The notes under the pieces are model-generated. The model had not been told where the DNA came from. It ran no database searches and saw only the letters and a list, made by a program, of their open reading frames with translations. From contig JAHBVO010000001.1 in NCBI GenBank assembly GCA_019637435.1, positions 1,488,001 to 1,552,000 of the forward strand: DNA of 64,000 nt, written 5' to 3'. Of the stretch, positions 17,642 to 26,692 are shown one piece after another (position 1 is the stretch's first letter; every line of letters begins with the position of its first letter). This stretch comes from Candidatus Obscuribacterales bacterium (GTDB taxonomy: Bacteria; Cyanobacteriota; Vampirovibrionia; Obscuribacterales; Obscuribacteraceae). The position numbers and the translations under genes were made by a program.

Positions 17642-18331
17642 ATGACGACAAAAGTCCTGATAATTGATGATGACGAGGCCTTCGTCGAGATCCTCGCAGA
17701 GTTTCTCGAAGACGACGGTCAGATTAAGGTCGTCGACAGGGTCGGCTCTGAGCGCGACTGTCAAGAGTGGCTGGCTTCCGGCAAGCTTGAAAGCGTTGAC
17801 GCTGTGGTGCTCGATTTGCGCCTGCCCTTCGAAAGCGGAGACAAGCGGACCGATAGCCGAATTGGGTTGCGGATTTTGAATTCTTTGCGTGATACTCATC
17901 GATTTTTCGGGCCGATTATCGTCCTTACTAATTCACGGGACTCCGCCGACGGTAAAGAAGCGCTTGGAAACGGTTGCGATGGTTATTTATGCAAACATGC
18001 TCCTGCCGACCAGGTGCCGGTTATGGTTAATGAGTTGAAAATGGCTCTGCTCGGTGATGTCGTGATAGTTTCCAGAGAGCTTCGGCATGTCTTCTTTCGT
18101 GATGACGTGTCGGCAAAGGAAGCTAAACTGATGGACCTATTGAGCCAGGAGCGCAGTTGGAGCGAGATCGCGCAAGCGTTGGGCTACAAAAGTTCAAAGG
18201 CTGCCGCGAATGTAGGCGATCGAATTTTCGACAAAATACTAACTGAGGAAGATCGCAGACGTCTCGTTAATAACGGCGTTAAAAAACGTGATTTAGCCCT
18301 TGAAGTTTGGCGCGCGCGCCACCGTTCGTGA
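17642..18331 (+). CDS. response regulator, partner of the CHASE2 kinase
   Basis: 229 residues. The receiver domain (1-125) has the acidic triad Asp9-Asp11, phospho-acceptor Asp58 (VVLDLRLP), a Thr in VLTNS and a Lys in LCKHAP, so phosphorylation should work. The output region (about 145-215) is a helix-turn-helix that begins SAKEAKLMDLLSQERSWSEI and resembles a LuxR/NarL or sigma-region-4-like DNA reader. It is short and divergent, with a long recognition-helix section KSSKAAANVGDRI. It starts 3 bp after the kinase stop, which makes the pairing close to certain. Targets are unknown; the following TPR-matrixin gene is an obvious candidate. Confidence 0.88.
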   Translation: MTTKVLIIDDDEAFVEILAEFLEDDGQIKVVDRVGSERDCQEWLASGKLESVDAVVLDLRLPFESGDKRTDSRIGLRILNSLRDTHRFFGPIIVLTNSRDSADGKEALGNGCDGYLCKHAPADQVPVMVNELKMALLGDVVIVSRELRHVFFRDDVSAKEAKLMDLLSQERSWSEIAQALGYKSSKAAANVGDRIFDKILTEEDRRRLVNNGVKKRDLALEVWRARHRS

Positions 18332-18361
18332 TACCACTAGAGAACCTGATAAGGACGGAGA

Positions 18362-19420
18362 ATGCTTAAACCAATATTGTCGCCCGTACTCGCATTCGTT
18401 TTGATGAGCGGTGTACTTTCGTTTGCCTGCGCACCGTCCGCCGAAGCGAAGCCGGATAAGCGGAAAGCCGCGCAAGAGCGCGCTCGCCAAATTGCCGGTC
18501 ACAACCTGGCGTTAGAAGGTCATACTGCCTTCAAACAGAAGCGTTTCGATGATGCCATCGCGAAGTTTACTGAAGCAGCAAAATTGAAACCGCTCGATCC
18601 TTCAGTGAATTATTTCCTGGGATTGTCGGCGATGTACAAAGATGACTATAAGCTGGCTGAGAAGGCTCTCAGTCGTGTGGTGGTGATGTCCGGACCAAAA
18701 GATAAGTTCGCGGTAAGCGCATTGCAGTGTTTCGATTCTCGTCGCAAGGAGTTTGATCGCGCTCGACCATATAGTTGTTTGATAAACGGTGGAAAGTTCT
18801 GGCGGTGGGCGAAGGAACGCATGCCGATCAATGTCTATCTTTCTAACGGAAGCCAGCTGCCGAAGGGCTTTGTCGGCAATGATTTGAATCCGCAGAAGAT
18901 GAAACAACTGTCCGGCTGGTTTCGCGATCCAAAGTTTGTTTCTCGTCTCCAGGTTCTTCGTCATTTCCGACCCGAGTATGCCTCTGCTGTCAAAGCGGGT
19001 TTAAACGATTGGGGTTGGGCAAACACGGAAGGATTTTTGAAATACCAAATTGTTGACGACCCGTCGAAGGCCGACATTCTGGTTTTCTACTGCTCTACTC
19101 TAAATGGCAACTTGCCTTCGATGAGTACTATTCCCGAAGGACGTCACGACCCGGTCGTCGTTCAATTCCCCGTGGAGTACTTCTATAAACTGCCGCTGGA
19201 CACATGGCCGACCGTGATTCGCTCAATTGCCGGGCATGAGTTTGGTCACGCATTCGGTTTGCAACACAGTGATTTTAAACGTGACTTGATGTATCCAACA
19301 GACAAGATCAAGTTTGTGCATCGCAACACCGACCAGACCGGTCCCAACGTCGTGACAAACAATGATGCCGCAACCTTGCGCGCCCTGTATGACTTGCCTG
19401 CGCCTATTTTGAAGAAGTAG
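18362..19420 (+). CDS. exported TPR protein with matrixin-type zinc metalloprotease domain
   Basis: 352 residues; ATG with AAGGACGGAG just upstream. Signal peptide ends near SAEAKPD, possibly with a lipobox-like SFACAP. A single TPR pair (about 45-120) reads AFKQKRFDDAIAKFTEAAKLKP. The C-terminal domain (about 150-352) begins MPINVYLS, has a LNDWGWA helix, and contains the zinc motif HEFGHAFGLQH with His292, Glu293, His296 and His302. The Met-turn DLMYP (Met310) follows. Catalytic residues are all present. It is a miniature of the 959-residue TPR-matrixin protein at 4411-7290. It ends the FecR-kinase-regulator cluster and overlaps the 3' end of the convergent PEP-utilising gene by 17 bp. Confidence 0.85.
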   Translation: MLKPILSPVLAFVLMSGVLSFACAPSAEAKPDKRKAAQERARQIAGHNLALEGHTAFKQKRFDDAIAKFTEAAKLKPLDPSVNYFLGLSAMYKDDYKLAEKALSRVVVMSGPKDKFAVSALQCFDSRRKEFDRARPYSCLINGGKFWRWAKERMPINVYLSNGSQLPKGFVGNDLNPQKMKQLSGWFRDPKFVSRLQVLRHFRPEYASAVKAGLNDWGWANTEGFLKYQIVDDPSKADILVFYCSTLNGNLPSMSTIPEGRHDPVVVQFPVEYFYKLPLDTWPTVIRSIAGHEFGHAFGLQHSDFKRDLMYPTDKIKFVHRNTDQTGPNVVTNNDAATLRALYDLPAPILKK

Positions 19421-22052
19421 AGGCGCCGGCTGTTTCCTTGCTTTTCGCGTCGTCTATGACGCGAATCGTGCCTCTGTTTCCATCGACTTCCACCATAGTG
19501 CCGTCCTCCCAGAGTTTGGTGGCGCCGGTGACACCACCAACACAAGGCAGTCCATACTCGCGGGCGACCAGGGCTCCGTGTTGGAGCAATCCGCCTACTT
19601 CCAGCACCACAGCTGCTGCGTTTACAAACAGAGGTGTCCAGCCGGGATCAGTGGCACGAGCGACCAGAATATCACCGTACTCGAGCGGCTTCTCGTCTGC
19701 CCAGTGCAGGACTTTTATGGGACCACGAGCAATGCCGTTTGATATCGGAGTTCCAAGCACAGAGCCATCTTCCGAGGTCTGGCGCCGCGTAGCTCTCAAT
19801 ATTTTGCCCCTTGAGTCAATTAGGGCAGGCAGTTGCGAAACCGTGGCAAGTTTGTCTGCATGCCTGCGATTATCTTTTCCGAGCTCAACGAGATCCACTT
19901 TCTTGTTGCCGACTTTCTTTTCGAAGTCTTCAAGTTTTAAATCGAATAGTTGCTCAATGTTTTCGATTCGTTTTTTCGAGACAAGTTTCTCTCCTTCCTC
20001 TATAAGCCTCGAGCGAAGCGCGTCAATCGCGTAAATCAAACAGTACTTCGGCATCTCGCGATAGCCGCCGAAGACCTCCCAGCAGCGATATAGAAACTTG
20101 AATCGGTGATATCTTTTGGCGTCGGTTTTCTGCAAGTAATTGCAGATTTCTTGGTAGGCCTTTTCGCGTAGAGCCTTGTTGTTCTCGTAACGAGCTATCG
20201 GGTTGCTCTCCTGGTTGGATGAGCGCAGAAGGGTTTGAACCTGGTCGAATAGAAGGGTGGCTTCATCACGATTTCGCGCCGCTGCAATATCCAGTTCTTT
20301 GGGACCACGATGACCGAATTTGTCAATGAAGTCGTGCCAGCGCTCCATAAACTCAGGTGAAAGCGTCTGATCCTGAATGTCAGAAGAACCAGCGTCGGGA
20401 GGCAGTTGTTGTGCCATGTCGTATAAAGCAAGACCCATCTCAATGGTTATGTTGTTGGGCATCGCCAGTTCAAGATTCTTGATCTGCTCCGGATCGGCTC
20501 CTGCTGCGCATTTCTTCATGCGCTCGAGCGACCATCTTCCTGCAGCCATTGCCGGCATGACGTGGTCACGCACGCAATGAATTCCGCGGGTCAGGACTTT
20601 CTGAGAAATCTGTGAGATTGTTCCTTTAGAGGCTGCATCTTTTCGAACTTGAACCTTGAAGCGTTCAATTTCCATCTTCGTCTCGCGAAGAGCTTTCTCC
20701 GGAAATGTTCGAGCAAATAGAATCTTTGGCACCATACTCAGGAGCTTTGGACCGGCCTTCACCGGGGCAAGCTTTTGCCAGACTTGGTGGTCCACATATG
20801 CCTTGAGGTCTACCTCCTCAAGCGCGCAGGCCGCAAGCGGATCCATCACGCTTAACAAATCTGCGACCTTATGTTTTCCGACGATTCCCATGATGTGAGA
20901 AAGAACAGCGTAAATTCTGCCGTCGCTTACTGAGACGATTGAGTGGTTCAAGTCTTCACCGGCGAACTCGATACCGATCACGGCTCGCGGCCACTCTGCC
21001 AGCAGCTTGCGCAGCACCGATGTGCCCATCACCGATATCGGCTTGTCAAAGGCTTGAACTGATAATGACACATCCCAGTAAAGTTTGCGAGGATGCCCTG
21101 GAGGAGTAACCAGTGATGGTGGCAGTTGAACGTATGAAGTTACCGGCCGAGCTTGAAGAATGTATTCGAGATCGCCTTCGAGTGCCCATTCAACGTCGAC
21201 AGGCTTTCTGAAAACTTCTTCCAATGTTTTGATATATCTCGTAAGAGATAAAACGTGTCCATCGCCAATGGAAAATTCGTTGGCTACCGAATCATCTGAG
21301 ATCGAGGTTGTGCCACCACCGGCGTTCAGCATAACGCGCTCTTCCTTTGCGCCTAGAAGGCGTTCTCTAACGCGCATGGAGACTTTGTCTACGACGATGG
21401 TATCGGGAGTGCAAACACCGGATACTACCGATTCGCCTAGTCCGAAATTCGCGTTGAATACAGCCTCATCGTAATCATTGGTAAGCGGGTTAATTGAGAA
21501 TGCGACACCGGATGCGGTGCTGTTGATCTGCTTTTGAACGACTACTGCAATTCTTGGGTCGTGCATGTCGAACCCATGCTGGTTCTTATAAGCCAGCACG
21601 CGGAAGTCCATGCTAGACGAGAACGCCGTGCGGACGGCATCGAGAATTTTGGCGCGCTCGACACCGAGCACTGTTTCGTATCCGCCCGCGAATGACGACC
21701 CCTCCAGATCCTCAGCAGGTGAGGACGAACGTACGGCGAAGAGTGTGTCATCTGGAAACGACGCGACCGCATCGTCAAATGCCGTTTGCTGCTGCTGCGA
21801 AAAACATTGTTGACGCGCGACTTGTTTCAGATTGTCACAGCAAGACTTCAGATTCTCTTTGTCGGCGTGTACAAACTGCTTCCACTCGTCGGTCAGCTTT
21901 AAAGCATCCAGCCATTCCTGGAAAAAATCGACTGTGAGGACGAATCCTGGAGGTACCGGAAGACCCAATTGCGTCATTCTGATAAGCGACTGGCCTTTAC
22001 CGCCAACTTTGCTTAATTGCGCTGTGAGCGCTCCAGGAAAAGGAACAATCAT
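19404..22052 (-). CDS. PEP-utilising enzyme, rifampicin phosphotransferase / PEP synthase-like
   Basis: 882 residues, close to the length of rifampicin phosphotransferases. The N-terminal ATP-grasp-type PPDK domain (1-320) has GGKGQSLIRM, FAVRSSSPAEDL, SFAGGYETVLG and VDVEWALEGDLEYILQARPV. The central domain (about 330-740) is helical and would bind the acceptor. The C-terminal swivelling domain has ATDPGWTP, GGLLQHGALVARE with catalytic His825, and GDRGT-like DGNRGTIRV. The order ATP domain, acceptor domain, His domain fits Rph-type dikinases, but the acceptor (rifamycin, pyruvate or other) cannot be told from sequence. No PEP-synthase C-terminal PEP-binding barrel is present. It stands alone on its strand; no partner gene is evident. 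Confidence 0.8.
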   Translation of the reverse strand: MIVPFPGALTAQLSKVGGKGQSLIRMTQLGLPVPPGFVLTVDFFQEWLDALKLTDEWKQFVHADKENLKSCCDNLKQVARQQCFSQQQQTAFDDAVASFPDDTLFAVRSSSPAEDLEGSSFAGGYETVLGVERAKILDAVRTAFSSSMDFRVLAYKNQHGFDMHDPRIAVVVQKQINSTASGVAFSINPLTNDYDEAVFNANFGLGESVVSGVCTPDTIVVDKVSMRVRERLLGAKEERVMLNAGGGTTSISDDSVANEFSIGDGHVLSLTRYIKTLEEVFRKPVDVEWALEGDLEYILQARPVTSYVQLPPSLVTPPGHPRKLYWDVSLSVQAFDKPISVMGTSVLRKLLAEWPRAVIGIEFAGEDLNHSIVSVSDGRIYAVLSHIMGIVGKHKVADLLSVMDPLAACALEEVDLKAYVDHQVWQKLAPVKAGPKLLSMVPKILFARTFPEKALRETKMEIERFKVQVRKDAASKGTISQISQKVLTRGIHCVRDHVMPAMAAGRWSLERMKKCAAGADPEQIKNLELAMPNNITIEMGLALYDMAQQLPPDAGSSDIQDQTLSPEFMERWHDFIDKFGHRGPKELDIAAARNRDEATLLFDQVQTLLRSSNQESNPIARYENNKALREKAYQEICNYLQKTDAKRYHRFKFLYRCWEVFGGYREMPKYCLIYAIDALRSRLIEEGEKLVSKKRIENIEQLFDLKLEDFEKKVGNKKVDLVELGKDNRRHADKLATVSQLPALIDSRGKILRATRRQTSEDGSVLGTPISNGIARGPIKVLHWADEKPLEYGDILVARATDPGWTPLFVNAAAVVLEVGGLLQHGALVAREYGLPCVGGVTGATKLWEDGTMVEVDGNRGTIRVIDDAKSKETAGASTSSK

Positions 22053-22210
22053 ATTTTCTCTGACCGCGATTAGAGTGGGAGCAAGCCGCTCTTCAAGGAA
22101 ACGACTTTATTCGAGTCAGACCAGTTTAGCTTAATTGACGCTTCAGTTGCGCTCTTAATCATCCATTCTCAACTATTGAAACGATGGGCAGACCGGCCGT
22201 CCCGCTCAAC

Positions 22211-22630
22211 TCATTGCAAACGCTGGTGTCCGGAGGAGTTGTAATAGTCACCGGGACCGTTCCGCCGGATTATCCAACGTTTTGTTCTCTTCTGGCTTGC
22301 CAGCGTTATTTCCCCGCGTGCGTCATCGTAGCGGGCATCAGAGAGATAACGTGTCAAATTGGGAATGCTTTCGACCGGCGCTTGAATAAATGGTTTCCCG
22401 ATTGCTTCGTTGCTAACCATTCTTCCGAGCCACTGATCTTCTAGATCCGGCTGGCGCTTGACGATAGTTAAAACAGTTTTGTCCGATGAGGTGCAAATCA
22501 ATTCGATGACCGAACCTGTGATTGAATCGAATGTAACCTCGAAGCCATGCCCACGGGCGTCGAGGAAGGTTCTTGTCACAAGGTCGGCGATTTCAATGTC
22601 GTGGCAGTTGGGAATGTGATTGAAGCCCAT
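22211..22630 (-). CDS. hypothetical protein of 139 residues
   Basis: The ATG at 22630 is preceded by GAGGAT with good spacing, so I prefer it to the much longer frame open from 22810, whose extension would overlap the divergent hydrolase start. The sequence (IEIADLVTRTFLDARGHGFEV, ELICTSSDKTVLTIVKR, then a Lys/Arg-rich C-terminus) matches no family I recognise. There are no membrane segments or signal peptide, so it should be cytosolic. It lies upstream of the PEP-utilising gene on the same strand (158-bp gap). Confidence 0.5.
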   Translation of the reverse strand: MGFNHIPNCHDIEIADLVTRTFLDARGHGFEVTFDSITGSVIELICTSSDKTVLTIVKRQPDLEDQWLGRMVSNEAIGKPFIQAPVESIPNLTRYLSDARYDDARGEITLASQKRTKRWIIRRNGPGDYYNSSGHQRLQ

Positions 22631-22778
22631 TTTGTGATCCTCGGATTCGGAACATAAACACAACGGGCCTGTTCTGAGTATTAGGGCGTTGTCAATGGTG
22701 GCGCAACTTTTGTCCGGCGCCTGTGTATTGGTTTCAAAGCACCGTATTGTCGCCAAGAGAGTTATCTTATAGAACTGA

Positions 22779-24080
22779 ATGAAGAGAAGATTTTTCCGAG
22801 ATTTATACATTACGGTTTTTGCATTATGTTTTTTCGCAACCCAAAGCTGTTCTGCAGCTTGGGCGCAAGACCCGCAAATTTCGAGACCCCAGAAGAATAA
22901 CGAGCCAATTGTCCTTCAGGGCAACGTCGTCACGCGCGTCGAGGAGATGTCCGACGAGGGGGCAGGTCCGTTCGCCGTTGAAGTCGCAGAAGGATTACAA
23001 ATAAGGGACGATGCGCGAAAAAAGAACATTGCCATCGAAGCATGCTATCCCAAAAACTCCGGTCGCTTTCCCGTCATTATTTTTTCGCATGGGGCAATCG
23101 CATCCGCTCGCGACTATCGTCTCCTGGCCGCTTATTGGGCCAGTCACGGCTACGTGTGTGTGCTGCCCACGCACGAAGACGCTGTGACACTGCATATGAC
23201 ACCAGGTGAGAAGATCAGTGTTTTGAAACTGGTGAAGCTTGCCAAAGTCTCCAGGAACTCAATCGAGGAGCGACAGTTGGACATTTCCAGGACGATAGAT
23301 GCATTATCTCGATTAGCCGATGTCGTACCGAATCTGTCAGGCAAAATGGATCAAGACCGAATTGCTTTATGCGGTCATCACGCTGGTGCGTTCGCGGTTC
23401 AAGCCTCCGCTGGCGGTGCAATAGGCAAGGCAAACAAAGCAAAACAATTTGACAGCCGAATAAAGGCAGTCGTTGCTATAACCGGAAAAGACTGGCAGCA
23501 GCCTGAGATTTCTCGGTATGACTTGGATCAAATTCGACTCCCGATGATGATCGTCAGTTTGAGCATTGACGGGAAGCCATTGAAGGAATCTCGCCAACGT
23601 TTCTACAGAGCTATGGAAAATGCACCGTCTGGAAACAAATACTTCGTTACTGCTGATGTCGTGGGTCAGATTGACAAGCCCACAATTAAGACAATTCGTG
23701 ATGCTGTGAAAAACTCGAATGTCGATTTGCTCCCAATTCATCCTTTTAGAAAACTGCGCGGTGCTTTTCGTCGTGATGGGAAGCCATTGATGCGTGGAGG
23801 AAGCGATACCAACGCGTCCGTTGCTAACACATCTTCCGGTTTGAAGGTCGGCGACATCGCAGAGAATGAACGAGTCGGCGCCAGCGTCCTTCAATCACTC
23901 GGACTTGGAAGTCTTCTTCCTGACCGGGCTGACAAAGGTGGTTTCAATTTCCTGATGTCGTACACTGTTCCATTTCTCGATGGATATTTGAAAAATGATA
24001 GCGCCGCCCTGGCGAAGCTCATGTCTGAAGATGGGCACTCCTTCGGGGATATGATCGAAGCAAAAATCGAACGATACTAA
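22779..24080 (+). CDS. exported alpha/beta hydrolase-fold protein with nucleophile Ser replaced by His
   Basis: 433 residues; signal peptide in the first 30 (FRDLYITVFALCFF...SAAWAQ). The fold is that of platelet-activating-factor acetylhydrolase/dienelactone-hydrolase-like enzymes: FPVIIFSHGAIASARDYR (oxyanion strand), LAAYWASHGYVCVLPTH, then the nucleophile elbow. The elbow reads GHHAGAF, so the Ser of G-x-S-x-G is His201; codon CAC was checked directly. A late C-terminal motif YLKNDSAALAKL matches the intact relative at 29850-31016 (FLRSDSDALERL). It is probably non-hydrolytic or uses a different mechanism. Its promoter region is shared with the divergent hypothetical gene. Confidence 0.75.
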   Translation: MKRRFFRDLYITVFALCFFATQSCSAAWAQDPQISRPQKNNEPIVLQGNVVTRVEEMSDEGAGPFAVEVAEGLQIRDDARKKNIAIEACYPKNSGRFPVIIFSHGAIASARDYRLLAAYWASHGYVCVLPTHEDAVTLHMTPGEKISVLKLVKLAKVSRNSIEERQLDISRTIDALSRLADVVPNLSGKMDQDRIALCGHHAGAFAVQASAGGAIGKANKAKQFDSRIKAVVAITGKDWQQPEISRYDLDQIRLPMMIVSLSIDGKPLKESRQRFYRAMENAPSGNKYFVTADVVGQIDKPTIKTIRDAVKNSNVDLLPIHPFRKLRGAFRRDGKPLMRGGSDTNASVANTSSGLKVGDIAENERVGASVLQSLGLGSLLPDRADKGGFNFLMSYTVPFLDGYLKNDSAALAKLMSEDGHSFGDMIEAKIERY

Positions 24081-24188
24081 TGGCGGTGCGCACCCTATGT
24101 GGTGCCTTGCACGACTGATAACGGATCTGCTCCTTGTCAGTTCCTCTTTACTACGCTAGAGTCAGGCTTGGAAAGGGGATCTTTAGCG

Positions 24189-24725
24189 ATGAAACGTATC
24201 CTTACATTGATCGCGTTACTTCTCGCGATGTTCTCTAGTACGCTGAATTTCAGCCAGATCGACTTTATGTATGGTCCTGGTTATGGAGCTCGTGTGCTCT
24301 TCGTTGCTGATGGTGACACGATTACAGTGCGCCATGGAAAACGAAAAGAAAAAATTCGACTGTATGGAATTGACTGCCCTGAAAAACTTCAAGAATATGG
24401 ACTGCAGGCGCGCTTACTGACTGCAAAACTTACAACCGACCAGATTGTAAGCGTTATACCCGTTCACAAGGATCGATATGGGCGATTGGTGGCTTACATC
24501 ATTTTGCCTGATGGGTCTAATTTAAACTATAAACTCGTCTGTGAAGGCTCCGCCTGGTGGTATCGCGATTACGCAAAGAAAGATCTGCAGTTTGCCACAC
24601 GTGAGTTGTTCGCTCGTGGGCAGCGACGCGGTTTATGGTCCGGTGATGATCCACTTCCCCCCTGGGATTTCCGCAAAGGCGTGTCGCTGAACTCCAGCAG
24701 AGAGGACTCCAGGCGGCTGTTCTAG
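24189..24725 (+). CDS. exported thermonuclease (SNase/Nuc family)
   Basis: 178 residues from the ATG at 24189, which has AAAGGGGAT upstream; the frame is open from 24099 but that part looks non-coding. The N-terminus is a signal peptide or anchor (ILTLIALLLAMFSSTL). Family motifs are all seen: VADGDTITV (Ca2+-binding Asp), IRLYGIDCPE (catalytic Arg), DRYGRLVAYI, CEGSAWWYRDYAK and GLWSGDDPLPPWDFRK. It should cut single- and double-stranded nucleic acids outside the cytoplasm, for nutrient scavenging or biofilm DNA turnover. No immunity gene is expected for this family and none is seen. Confidence 0.88.
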   Translation: MKRILTLIALLLAMFSSTLNFSQIDFMYGPGYGARVLFVADGDTITVRHGKRKEKIRLYGIDCPEKLQEYGLQARLLTAKLTTDQIVSVIPVHKDRYGRLVAYIILPDGSNLNYKLVCEGSAWWYRDYAKKDLQFATRELFARGQRRGLWSGDDPLPPWDFRKGVSLNSSREDSRRLF

Positions 24726-24749
24726 TTTTAAAACCCATTTGAACGACTA

Positions 24750-25178
24750 CTATTTCGCGGTTCTCTTATATTCTGCGCGAGGATGAATAGCGATGCCACC
24801 GCGGGGTGTGAATTTCCCTACGACGCGCAGCCATTCAGGATCGAGCAAATTGACCAAGTCATTTGCGATCCTGTTGATACAGGCTTCGTGGAACTCACCT
24901 TGCTGTCTAAACTGACCCAGGTAGATCTTGAGTGATTTACTCTCGACCAAAAGAGCTCTGGGAATGTATTCGATTTCGATTGTCGCGAAGTCCGGTTGAC
25001 CGGTAATCGGGCAAAGGCTGGTGAACTCATTAGCGCTGATTGCCACAGTTCCAGTAACGTTGTTCCGATTCTCCGATGGGTTATGGAACGGATTCGGCAC
25101 TGCTTCAAGAGTCGCTGCATCAGGACTGTCGTATCTTATTTCGCTTTTGTTGCCGAGGTGTTTGAGTTCTTGCATCAT
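24750..25178 (-). CDS. queF: NADPH-dependent 7-cyano-7-deazaguanine reductase QueF
   Basis: 142 residues, the short single-domain (type I) form. It reduces preQ0 to preQ1 in queuosine synthesis. Signatures: [12 protein letters not shown] with nucleophile Cys56 and proton-transfer Asp63, [11 protein letters not shown], and [15 protein letters not shown]. Its start ATG at 25178 overlaps the queE stop as ATGA, and a second ATG follows at once; the overlap indicates translational coupling. The upstream extension to 25247 lies inside queE and is a shadow. It is the last gene of the queC-queE-queF run. Confidence 0.95.
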   Translation of the reverse strand: MMQELKHLGNKSEIRYDSPDAATLEAVPNPFHNPSENRNNVTGTVAISANEFTSLCPITGQPDFATIEIEYIPRALLVESKSLKIYLGQFRQQGEFHEACINRIANDLVNLLDPEWLRVVGKFTPRGGIAIHPRAEYKRTAK

Positions 25179-25867
25179 CTGATTCCTACGAGTTTGTGCA
25201 GCTGGATTGTAAGGGTGTGTCCGAATTTCTGAGCAACCTGTGCGCAAAGTTTAGTGTTTAGAGCGTTGACTTCAGGGTCGCCCGAGTCGAGAGGCATTAC
25301 ATAGACGGGAACATTCTTCTCTGGTTTTGCCAGTGCTGCTTTCATGCCGTTGGTCTGCGTAGATTCAATTGGCAAGCCGTCTCTCTCGTCTACTTTGTCG
25401 CTTGTGATCACGTATTTGAAGGCCGTCGCGCGCCTGCGAATCTCCTGGTGGATTGTCGGAGTTTTCGGACTAACGACTATATGCAAATTGTCGCTTTCTG
25501 GAAGATCTACCCACAGCGTGCCGTTTGTTTCTATTTGAACAAGCAGTTCGGCATCCAGAAGTCGCTCGACCAGAGGCTTTATGTTCTGTCTGAAAGGCTC
25601 ACCGCCAGTGATTACTACCAACTTCGTGGTACCGTCCGTGAAGGCACTCACTTGAGATAGAATGTCATCTATCGACGGTTTCCACTGCGAAGACTCGAAG
25701 TCGGTATCGCACCAAAAACATCGCAAGTTGCATCCGGCTAAGCGAACGAAAACCGCAGGGCGTCCAGCGAACGGACCTTCACCCTGAAGCGAGTGAAAAA
25801 TCTCCTGCACCCAGAGGGTCTCGCCATCGTTCAATTCCTGCTGGCGTATCGGGTTATCGCCGCGCAT
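25175..25867 (-). CDS. queE: 7-carboxy-7-deazaguanine synthase QueE (radical SAM)
   Basis: 230 residues from the ATG at 25867; an upstream ATG at 25915 exists but would lengthen a start not seen in the family. It converts CPH4 to CDG with S-adenosylmethionine. Motifs: [20 protein letters not shown], then [14 protein letters not shown] whose C-x3-C-x2-C (Cys46, Cys50, Cys53) binds the 4Fe-4S cluster, and [11 protein letters not shown]. The start overlaps the end of queC by 14 bp, and its end overlaps queF by 4 bp, indicating one coupled transcript. Confidence 0.95.
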   Translation of the reverse strand: MRGDNPIRQQELNDGETLWVQEIFHSLQGEGPFAGRPAVFVRLAGCNLRCFWCDTDFESSQWKPSIDDILSQVSAFTDGTTKLVVITGGEPFRQNIKPLVERLLDAELLVQIETNGTLWVDLPESDNLHIVVSPKTPTIHQEIRRRATAFKYVITSDKVDERDGLPIESTQTNGMKAALAKPEKNVPVYVMPLDSGDPEVNALNTKLCAQVAQKFGHTLTIQLHKLVGIR

Positions 25868-26591
25868 TGGAGGGCACCCCTTCAAGAAGTGGATCTTCAA
25901 TACCGGCTTGGGCAAAACCCTTTGCGCGTAGAACGCATGAATTGCAATTACCGCAAGGTGGTCGCTGACCGTTATAGCAAGTGGTGCTGAACGCCAGAGC
26001 GTCCATGCAACCGGGCAGTGAAACTGCCAACTCTACTGTTTTCTTCTTTGACAAATTCTGCAGCGGCGCTGCGATTCGAATCGGTTTATCTAAACCGTTG
26101 CTTATGGCTGATTCCATGCTTTTGATGAAGGACTCACGGCAATCGGGATAGCCTGCAAAATCTTCTTGAGACACGCCGATAACGATAGTGTCGCAGCCTT
26201 TGACATAAGCACGACTGGCTGCCAGTGAGAGGAAGACAATATTTCGACCCGGCACGAATGTACTCGGAAGTTCCGCAGATGCATTCGAAGCGCCCGCCGA
26301 ATCCGAGGCCGGAATGGCTTGATCAGTATCGGTGAGCGAGCTGAGATTCGCGAACGCAGGTCCAAGGTCGATCAGGTCCTGCGTCACGCCCGCCATTTCG
26401 GCGATCAGTCTGGCGCTCTCCAATTCGATAATGTGGCGCTGACCGTAAGAAAACGTCAGTGCATGCACCTCGTCGAAGTTTTGCAATGCCCAGTACAAGC
26501 ACGTCGTGCTGTCTTGTCCGCCGGAGAAGACAACAAGCGCTTTGTTTTTCGTATTGGGACCGATATTCATTGGCGGACACAGATTGCTCAT
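25854..26591 (-). CDS. queC: 7-cyano-7-deazaguanine synthase QueC
   Basis: 245 residues from the ATG at 26591; 26570 is an alternative, and neither has a strong ribosome site (GGA directly precedes 26591). QueC makes preQ0 from CDG, ATP and ammonia. The PP-loop SGGQDSTT lies at residues 23-30, and the zinc ligands appear as C-YNGQRPPCGNCNSC. VPGRNIVFLSLA is also typical. The queD gene (CPH4 synthase) and folE are not in this window. It lies 101 bp downstream of the bpt-like gene and may be co-transcribed with it. Confidence 0.95.
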   Translation of the reverse strand: MSNLCPPMNIGPNTKNKALVVFSGGQDSTTCLYWALQNFDEVHALTFSYGQRHIIELESARLIAEMAGVTQDLIDLGPAFANLSSLTDTDQAIPASDSAGASNASAELPSTFVPGRNIVFLSLAASRAYVKGCDTIVIGVSQEDFAGYPDCRESFIKSMESAISNGLDKPIRIAAPLQNLSKKKTVELAVSLPGCMDALAFSTTCYNGQRPPCGNCNSCVLRAKGFAQAGIEDPLLEGVPSNARR

Positions 26592-26692
26592 TCCAAACCG
26601 GTAAGTATACCCGTTCAGTGTCAAAATCTCAGCTCTGTCACGATTTGCAGTTTATTTGTTTTAACGGAGCAGTTTATTCACGCTGCAAACCG

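Noticed and set aside
26592..26692. Possible preQ1 riboswitch upstream of queC
   Set aside because: No match to the short preQ1-I aptamer (stem plus A-rich pseudoknot tail) could be found in the leader on the minus strand.
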